Source: Scleroderma bovista
Lineage: Eukaryota > Basidiomycota > Agaricomycetes > Boletales > Sclerodermataceae
Length of the DNA: 64,000 nucleotides
Direction: 5' to 3'
NCBI GenBank assembly: GCA_037178675.1
Contig: JAYMGJ010000296.1
Coordinates: 62,001 to 126,000, forward strand
Part shown: in pieces, positions 56,287 through 64,000 of the stretch
How positions within the stretch are numbered: the first letter of the stretch is position 1
Layout: each line of letters begins with the position of its first letter
Notes under the pieces: generated by a model
What the model was told of the DNA's origin: nothing
The model's input: the letters and a program-made list of their open reading frames with translations, nothing else
Database searches by the model: none
Position numbers and translations under genes: made by a program

Positions 56287-58140
56287 CTAGGGTCTTATTT
56301 CCTGCCCGAAAGTCAGTATGTAGACGCGGGTTTGGCCCTCACGTTCCTGTATGAAGTCAGCAAAGTGGAGCCCAGAATAAAGGTGGGGCCATACATTGTA
56401 TAACACGAGACTGTCTTCAGTGGTGTCTATCCATGTGAGGTTATGAGTGCTTGCAGTGCTGGTCCTGACATACTGCGAGCCCCGATGGTTGAATACAGTA
56501 CTGACACTTCCCCAACTTTCCTGCCACCTCCAGGGTGGGTTTCGACGAGAAAGGTTCCATAAATATCGTGCGATATGAGGGTTTAAATCAAGGGTGTGTA
56601 CGCGGCTGGAATGATCTCGGGGAGATGTGGCAGAGTCCTTGATATTTTCAAAGAACACGAGGCGTCTGCCAACAAGCTGGACAGCTTCTGCATGATCGGG
56701 TAGATTAAGAACCATGCAATGCCCTTGCCAGTCCTCCCAGCGTACCACTTCTTCCCCAGCGTCGGCCGACTCCAACTTCGGCTCGTCGATGACCACAACC
56801 ACTTTGCGGGAACACCCCGCAGGGCGATTGTGGTGTGCAAACTCGAATGTCACTGCGGTTAAGCGCAGTTGAGGGTCATTATAAAATAGAGTTCCGGGCT
56901 GCGGAGGTGCTATTTCCGTCGATGACGAGTTGGGACACTGTTGTAGAAAAGAGACAGTACTCCAACTCTCCGGAAGTTCGTAAGACCTTATTCGGGGAAC
57001 ATGGTGTTCTCGTCCACGCTGTATCTGGTAAACGCTGATCTGTGGAGGTCGCTTCCCTCGGTCAAGAACGTAGAGGCCGTCCGAACGCCGATCGTAGGAA
57101 GTATTAGAAGAACTACTGCTACCATCCCCGTCCTCATCTGGTTGGGAGACCACTATGATGCGAGTGTCGCTTATCATGTCAAAAGAAAGCATGTCGCTAG
57201 CAAACTTGATAGAGGTCAATGTTAGACGAATGATCAATATATGGATGGAGCTTACAGTGCGAAGCGGAGATCCCCCCTGTTTCCAGTCGAACAGTGCGAG
57301 TTCTGTGATCCCCTCTTCCTTGTCCAGCTGCAAACGCACAGAGAGGGCAGCAATATCGCCACATATCTGAACCTGTTGGATGGAAACCCGCTCACCAGGA
57401 GGGGGGATTCCCCACCAATCGGTGTGGTAGCGTAGTCTGGATTGAGAAGTGTGTTGGTGCTCTTGGCCGGTACAGAGACTACGGAGGTGCAATACAGCAA
57501 GCGTTGCGGAGTTTCTGCACAAAAGAGATGAACGCTTAGTTGATTTAATGGGTGGACGTGCTTACTCCTGAGCTGGGAAATAGAGCTGCGCCAAGACCAT
57601 TAAGTCTTGAAAGGGATCGATGGCTACCCTCCGTATCTCGAAGGGTACATTATAGTGATAGTAAGCTAGCCTTCCCTGAGGAATTCCTCTAAGGGATCGT
57701 AGGGCATAAATATGCAGGGTCCACGTGAAGCCGTTGTTCAAGGGGCTCTGACTCGCTTGATACAAAAAGTTTCCAGAGACACCCATGATCGTTGGTGGCG
57801 TGAAAAAGAGCCTATCCTCTGTCGACCAACTTAAGGTTGACCAACCGCGCTTATACCCTAGCAAAGGGGCAAGGCGATCTCTTGGCGAGTATCTACTAGG
57901 TAAACCGTCTCTCATGCCACAGAGCGCAAGCTCATAGCGATAACGGAGTGTGCTGGTGTGTCCGACCATGTGATATATTACCCGAGAAGCCTGCCGATAC
58001 AAGGTGATATGAAGAAACACCATACTATCGGAGGATATGACACTTACCGTGCAGAACTGGAGTAAGGAGACGGGATCCAGTTCGTCTAAGATAAGTAAAA
58101 TAATCTCTCCAGAGAGATTGAAGACAGACATGACCAGCAC
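56287..58140 (-). CDS. F-box domain protein
   Basis: Exons (minus strand) 58048-58140, 57566-57990, 57256-57514 and 56287-57204 give 564 aa. The start is MLVMSVFNLSGEIILLILDE followed by LDPVSLLQFCTASRVIYHMV, a standard F-box (LP.EI...IL..LDP..LL.C). The remainder fits the large mushroom F-box family, with a poorly conserved beta-rich body, for example QVQICGDIAALSVRLQLD, RRLVFFENIKDS and HTLDLNPHIARYLWNL. Such proteins act as substrate adaptors of SCF ubiquitin ligases; the target is unknown. The third intron (57205-57255) is 51 nt, a multiple of three, and has no stop, so an unspliced form would add 17 residues. The second ATG (MSVFNLSG) is an alternative start. Confidence 0.78.
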
Positions 58141-58775
58141 GTCAACGAGATGATACTAAGCTTGAGCATCCCGGGAATCCCAACTGCCATTTTATACGGT
58201 AGCTTTCAAGAGGCGTTGACGTCGTTGAAGCGGAAGACAAAAAACATGGGGCGCCGTTGACCTCACTGTCGACAGGCAGCTAAGCGGAAAACGATTAGGA
58301 ATATACGGAGTCTGCGACGTCAGTACGTAGTGTGAAGGCCAGCGTTGGAAGAAGCTGCTGATCAGCCAGAGTGTCGGGATGAGGTTGCCTTGCCGGTGAG
58401 GACAATTCATAAAAAGAGCGGTACGTCTGTGACGTTTGTCATGTCAACCAGCGCTGTACACGAACGAGCTTGAAACTGTATGTTCCTTCTGTTCACTGGG
58501 AAAAATATGTAGTTGCAACAATAACAGTCGTCCATAATTGGGAAAGGTCATCGGATGGGCGCTAAGTAGATTGTTGCGACATGTCAGACTCATATATTAC
58601 GTGCGGTACGAGGAAGGAACCCAGTGAGTACTTACACGAATGTGGATACGTGGTTGGTGGCTGGAAAGAACTTGAAAGCTTGACACCTTGTTCTCTCGAA
58701 TAATAAGTTCTGCTGACTAAGCACTCAGTGACGAAATCCAAATCAGGAGGCCCACCCTGTACATAGCAAACGCCC
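58141..58775. promoter_or_regulatory. Divergent upstream region of F-box and CRIPT genes
   Basis: About 630 bp between two divergent genes. Short open frames here show no family likeness. No gene seen. Confidence 0.4.
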
Positions 58776-59236
58776 ATGGTCTGCAAAAAGTGTGAAGCGG
58801 TGAGTCGTCAATAGGTGTGTTCTGTCTTGACATGCTAATTTTTTGCGCGTAGAAACTATCCAAAGTTGCAGCACCCGACCCGTTTACTTCGACCTCTTCC
58901 AGCATTAAAGAGGGTGGCCGGAAAATTGGTGAAAACAAGCTTTTGACCCGCCCCGGAAGCTCTAGGAATAGGTTCCAGGTGCGTAATATCGTGAAGCATT
59001 GTTCTTAGAAAGAGACTGATGGGTGTATTGCTTAGCCATATCAAGGGAAATGCAAGGACTGTAAGCAGACGGTGACGCAAAATAAGGCGAAATACTGTCA
59101 TGGTGAGATGACATGCCCGTCTATTGTTACCACTTTCTGACTAGTCTGTCCAGGATGTGCTTATAAAAGGGGTCTATGTTCAATATGTGGTAAAACCATC
59201 CTGGATACCTCTGGATACGTCATGTCCTGCAAGTAG
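58776..59236 (+). CDS. CRIPT: CRIPT, small cysteine-rich spliceosome-associated protein
   Basis: Four exons too short to stand out as open frames: 58776-58799, 58853-58978, 59036-59102 and 59154-59236. They join to 99 aa (human CRIPT is 101). The protein begins MVCKKCEAKLSKVAAPDPF, then RKIGENKLLTRPGSSRNRFQ, PYQGKCKDCKQTVTQNKAKY, CHGCAYKRGLCSICGKTILD, and ends TSGYVMSCK. All CxxC pairs (C..C at residues 3-6, then CKDC, CHGC, CSIC) are in place, so the zinc-binding fold should form. CRIPT was named for PDZ binding in animals; in fungi and plants it is linked to the minor/major spliceosome. No damage is visible. Confidence 0.93.
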
Positions 59237-59596
59237 GTGCGACGAGTTTGAGTCTGCCAGACGCATGCATTTCCACATCATAATACCCTCTGTATTGCAA
59301 TGTGTAACTTTTCTAGAATTGTACCTTATCTGCTCCGGATATTCGAGCCTGTGGGGTTGACAAGTACATTGGCATGACGTAGGCGTAAAGAAAGAAGTGC
59401 TCCAAAGTAGCCTGGTCATACGAGAAACTTCGTCCTCAGAACACAAGGTCTTCTGCAGTGCAGTAGCGCTTGTGGCACTGCTTATTATGTAATATGCTCA
59501 GGTGGAAATATTCCTGAGTCAGCTTCGCGTGGCACGTGACTTGTAAAAGAGTAATAACGCGTGCAAAAGGCGCGTGTCCACTCATACCTCACCACG
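59237..59596. promoter_or_regulatory. Upstream region of the DNA methyltransferase gene
   Basis: About 360 bp between the CRIPT stop and the methyltransferase start. No gene or recognised element seen. Confidence 0.4.
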
Positions 59597-62500
59597 ATGA
59601 CCAAGGCGAATAAGGACAGCAAAGGACAACGGACTCTTACGACCTTCTTTGGAGGAGGTTCTCCAAAGAAGACACTAGAGAAGAAATCAGAGAAGGGCAA
59701 GGTATCAAAGGAGGTATCAGATGACTCAGATAATGCCTACGACGACGAACCTGAGGTGTCCGACAACGATATCACACCCGAACAGTCATCCAAGACAGAC
59801 GGAAAGATAGATTCTTCTAGTTTACCTCCAATCCACGACATCCCTGCCATGTTCTCTGACCTTGTTTCACGCGTTCCTCCATTGAAAGGCGTCGCAGAAC
59901 ACGTTCAAGGCCGGAAACTACGTGTCGCTACCATGTGCTCTGGCACAGAGTCACCTCTCCTCGCACTTGAAATGATTTGCCAGTCCATCAAGGACCACTA
60001 TGGCATCGCCTTGGAGTTCGACCACGTCTTTTCATGTGAGATCGAGCCTTTCAAGCAGGCATACATCGAACGCAATTTCAAGCCGCCACTACTTTTCAGG
60101 GATGTGTGCGAACTTGGCGAAGACGAAGCGTATGTCCTTATCTCCATCCATCGTTTATCAAGTTTTACCTAGCATTTAGTACGACGGCTTATGGAGCACT
60201 GGCACCTGTTCCCGGAGACGTGGACTTGTTGGTCGCAGGAACTTCATGCGTCGACTACTCCAACTTGAATAACGAAAAAAAAGGAATTGATGGCGGAGGA
60301 GAGTCAGGCAGAACTTTCCATGGCATGATGTCGTGGGTGAACAATCATCGGCCACCACTCGTTATCTTGGAAAACGTCTGCTCCGCACCCTGGGATCGAG
60401 TCAAGGATTTCTTCAAACGGCAAGGCTACAGTGCGGAGTTCATGAGAGTGGACACCAAGCTCTTCTACATACCCCACACGCGTACTCGCGTCTACCTCTT
60501 TGCTGTCGACAAGAAAGGATCCAACCAACCCACCGAGTGGAGAGACTGGGTCACCACGAAGCTGAAACGCCCAGCGTCGTCTACGCTAGACGCGTTCCTT
60601 CTCCCTTCGGACGACCCCCGTATCCACCAGGCGCGGCAGAAGCTGGTACAAGATAGCGGCAGTCCCACAGAACCAAGAACTGGACGTATCGATTGGACGA
60701 GGTGTGAATCGCGACATGCACGTGCTAGATTGGAGGAGGCCTTGGGTCCGAAGCGTCCCCTTACGAATTGGGAAGAGGGTGAGTCTGCGTGTTTGAGTTT
60801 TTTCTTCTTCTGTAGCTGTGCAAATGTCAATTACAGGCGGTGGATGCAGAATGCCCGATTTCGCTTGGCAAGATTGGGGAATACGACAAGTAGAGCGCGT
60901 CTGGGATCTGATGGATATAAGTCTCTTACGTTCTGCAAAAATTGGCGTAGACCCTTCCTACAAGACGTGTGTGTTCCATGTCTTTCCTTTTTGCATTTTC
61001 TGACGCGCAAACAATATAGCCTCGTATGGAATCTTTCTCAGAATGTGGATCGTTCAACAGGTTCCAGCAAGTCAGGCATTTGTCCCTGTCTTACTCCGTC
61101 AATGATTCCATACATTGCAAACCGCGGAGGCCCAATGGTCGGAGTAGAAGCGTTAGCTATGCAGGGGCTCCCTGTCGATAAGCTTCTTTTGACCCGAGAA
61201 AGCCAGGACGAGCTCGCTGACCTCGCTGGTAATGCCATGTCTTCGACCGTAGTTGGAGCGTGCATCATTGCGGCATTGATCGTCGGTAAAAGATTTCTGA
61301 AGGCTGGGGATGACAAGGAGACATACGAGATGAAGAAGCTGGACGGAGTGGAAAGGAATGATGTGGATGCCATGGAGGTCGATTCGGAAACGCCTAGTCT
61401 TGCCGTTGAAGATCACCTCTCGGGGCATGAACACTTGGTTGAAAGGCCGCTGGATTTATCTGCTACTCAGACCAATGCCATCGAGACTGTCCTCGCTCAC
61501 GCTGAACGCAGCGTGCGTCTCTGCCACTGCGAAGGTCGAAAGGATATCACTACTAGAGATTTGCTTCGTTGCAAGGATTGCGCCTCCTCCTCTTGTAAAA
61601 AGTGCGCTGGGCGTCCTGAACACAACTTCGAGCCCCTCGACGTGCTTACTATTTCGCGCCTTTCCCCGTCCTCATTTGTTCGCGAGCTTAAATCCATCTT
61701 GCCAATGTGCTTGTCAATTACTGGCGTCACAGAACAATGTATGGATGAACTCAAAGCCTCTGCAGGTGCTTCCATTCCGGAGAAACGGTGGACTAGCTGG
61801 CGAGCTGCTGTCCTCCGAGCTACGGGTTCAGAGCTACGGTTCGTGGAACCCAAGAGGCAAGAAACCTGGTCTGCGGTGTACCAATCACCAACAGCCGCGT
61901 TTGAGTTATATCTCGATCCCAAGCAGACCGAGTGGCGGTTGTATGCCAAGCCTCTGGATAGTGAACCTGCTAATGCAGAAATTCGTCGACTCCTGCAAAT
62001 TCCTGTTGCGAGGCTCAAGTGCGATGGCGATTTTCTCAAAGGTCGATGGCAGTTTGCCTTGCCTCATCCGACTGATGTCCGCATCACCGTCACTGGTGCT
62101 GGTCAACTTGTCCCTTCCTGGGAGGCACGCCTTGGCTTGATGGATGAGGAGTTCAAAGAGAAGCGTGTCCACTCACACTTGAGTGTTTCTGTTCCAGTGG
62201 ATCAGAAATCGCTCTTCGACCGTGACATTTCCGGGACATATGCACTCCTTGACAAGTGCGGGACTGCCTGCGGTGCGCTTCACAGGAGGGTGGAAGGTTC
62301 AGACAATGACTCGCTGCCGGCTCTGTTCATGATGCTTGATCCGACTCGTTGCGGTGATGCTAAAGACGACTCTTTCGTTTTCACAACTAGCATTCGTAGA
62401 TACGAATTTGGCGAGTTCCGGCCTATCGTTTGCAAACTAGCCTCGTCGTGGCGACAATCGGACATCCAAGAAAGCCAATCTATTGTCTGTCATGTGCCTG

Positions 62501-64000
62501 TGCTCTGGAAAGATTCGAGCGATATCACCCTCAAGGTTTGTTTTCTCCAGACGGCAGTTTTTGCACCAAGATTTGATCAGAACTTGGCAGGCTCTTCAAC
62601 TTCCTAATGCCATGTTCGGAGTACCACAGGGTGCACTAAGCGTTACGGTCTCGACTGAAGCATGCGCGCGGGCCGCTGCTCTCCTTTCCTGCAGTGTTCC
62701 CCTTCCCGATGATGCAGGTCCCGAATGGCCTCGCCAACAATGGAGAGAGGTAGACAAGCTCAACGAACGAGCCACCTTCAGGGCCCTGGCATGGCTTCTT
62801 GAGCGCATCCGACACGTCGACGACAACCTGAGGGAGTGGCAGTTTATCACTGTGCCGGCGGAACTATCTCATTGCCAACGCTGTGCTCCTGTGTCTCCCA
62901 CCATCAAGTGGAGGAAGGACAATAAGAAAATCCTCGCCATCGAGGACTCGCAAGAAGCTGGCCAGTACGAACGCGACCTTAAGCTCCGACCCAGTCCTTT
63001 CGTCACTCAACTGAAAATGGACAACAATGTCGGTTATGTAAAAGTCGGCCTGAACATCGCTTCGTTACTCCACCGTGCCCTCTCTCGCCTGCCATCCGAA
63101 AACCGCACTGAACGTCCATCCCTATCATGGCGCCTCGACACCGATTTTGCGCCTGCAGTGAAAATAAGTCGTCCACCATACAGGTTATTGAGCAACAAAA
63201 TCGATCCCGAACACAAGCAACCACCCAATTTCGAGAAGCTCCCCCTTCGTCCAGAACAGTTGCGCTCCCTTACATGGATGCTTGAACGTGAGGCTATGGA
63301 TGCTCCGCCATTCGTCGAGGAGGAGATTTCGGAAGCCACCCTTGAGCCCCTTGGATGGCGCGCGGAGGGTCGTGCTCAGCGGCCTGTCAGAGTACGAGGC
63401 GGTGTCCTTGCCGATCAAGTCGGTTATGGGAAGACGGCGATCACGCTCGGGTTGATTGACTGCGCATACAAGAATGTCAAGGAGGAACTCGACAACAAGG
63501 AGGATATTCCTGGCAAGATATCCGTCAAAGCAACGCTCGCTATCGTGCCTCCTCATCTCACGCGTCAATGGGCCTCAGAGGCGAAGAGGTTCGCACCTAA
63601 TCGCTTTAAGAAGACCGTCGTTATCTCTACCGCCGCGCAAATCAATTCCTTGACCATCGAGGACGTTCAGGAGGCGGACTTGGTCATCGTAGCTTCGAAC
63701 CTGTTCCAGAGTAATGTCTACCTGGCGAATTTGGAGGCGCTCGCAGCTGCTGGTACTATTCCATCTCAAGATGGTCGCTACTTCAATGCCAGGTTGGACA
63801 TTTGTCTTGAGGGTCTGAAGAAGCAAGTGGAATTGCTCAAGACTGACGGGCCTAAGAGCGTCATGAAGTCCATTCGCGATGCACGACGAAGCGGTACGTA
63901 TGCTAAATACCGGCCGTGAGAGGTGTTCTCAGCAACTTTTTTCAGAGGAAGAGCTCGAAGCGAAATTGTTCGTCGCACAGAAGCGCCTCCGAGGGAAACA
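59597..64000 (+). CDS. DNMT5/Rad8-type cytosine methyltransferase with zinc domain and SNF2 ATPase (3' truncated by window)
   Basis: Exons 59597-60129, 60180-60778, 60837-60966, 61020-62535, 62591-63893 and 63946-64000 (continues) give about 1,378 residues so far. An N-terminal QRTLTTFF (residues 11-18) fits the PCNA-interacting motif Qxx[LIM]xxFF. The methyltransferase domain has VATMCSGTESPLLALEMI (motif I), the catalytic-loop Cys in GTSCVDYSNLN, VILENV (VI), TRTRVYLFAV (VIII) and ELADLAGNAMSSTVVG (end motif). Then comes a Cys-rich zinc element CHCEGRKDITTRDLL with RCKDCASSSCKKCAG. The SNF2 part starts LRPEQLRSLTWMLERE with Walker A ADQVGYGKT and ATLAIVPPHLTRQWASEA; the rest of the ATPase lies outside. 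This architecture is known for DNMT5 (maintenance methylation in Cryptococcus) and its Rad8 relatives. I see no chromodomain. Confidence 0.85.

Noticed and set aside
61358..62140. Second plus-strand frame inside the methyltransferase gene
   Set aside because: Out-of-frame shadow of exon 4; the annotated frame carries the Cys-rich element and continuous similarity.

Overview
The window is nuclear DNA of a filamentous basidiomycete, most likely an agaricomycete. Nearly every gene can be reassembled only by removing many short introns of about 45-75 nt with GT..AG ends. The gene set is eukaryotic and fungal: ergosterol, dolichol and pantothenate enzymes, a Zn2Cys6 protein, a Git3-like receptor, DUF6533-like membrane proteins, and a DNA methyltransferase fused to a SNF2 ATPase. 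Exon joins given here were worked out by hand from splice signals, reading phase and family similarity; none is backed by transcripts.

Layout. 1-7.7 kb is a dense housekeeping block: the 3' end of HMG-CoA synthase, dolichyldiphosphatase, a decayed GNAT acetyltransferase, pantothenate synthase, RNase P subunit RPP40, and an unknown acidic protein. 7.8-24 kb is an imperfect tandem duplication. Unit 1 (about 8.4-14.75 kb) and unit 2 (about 14.76-22.6 kb) each carry two Dal5-like MFS transporter copies followed by the 3' part of a VPS9/CUE Rab5 exchange-factor gene. Unit 2 also holds a tyrosine-recombinase relic and runs into the complete VPS9 gene. The second MFS gene of each unit looks near-intact; the first is broken in both.

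26-31.7 kb holds a Reg1-like PP1 regulatory protein, the NAD(P)H-hydrate dehydratase and an intact GNAT paralogue. 32.5-42 kb is a second rearranged region. A roughly 2.75 kb segment with a DUF6533-like membrane-protein gene occurs twice, one copy directly abutting a duplicated piece of the GNAT 5' end, with a Git3-like GPCR gene between them.

42-64 kb is gene-dense again: phosphoglucomutase, a secreted GH16 glucanase, a protein with five tandem Zn2Cys6 clusters, two neighbouring genes sharing an unfamiliar CxxC-WxxHxxxC module, a class II sirtuin divergent from PEX7, an Efm7-like methyltransferase, an F-box protein, CRIPT, and a DNMT5/Rad8-type methyltransferase that runs off the right edge.

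Most interesting: the adjacent gene pair with the conserved C-x2-C-x16-W-x2-H-x3-C module, the five-cluster Zn2Cys6 protein with visibly duplicated micro-exons, and the methyltransferase-helicase with an N-terminal PCNA-binding-like motif.
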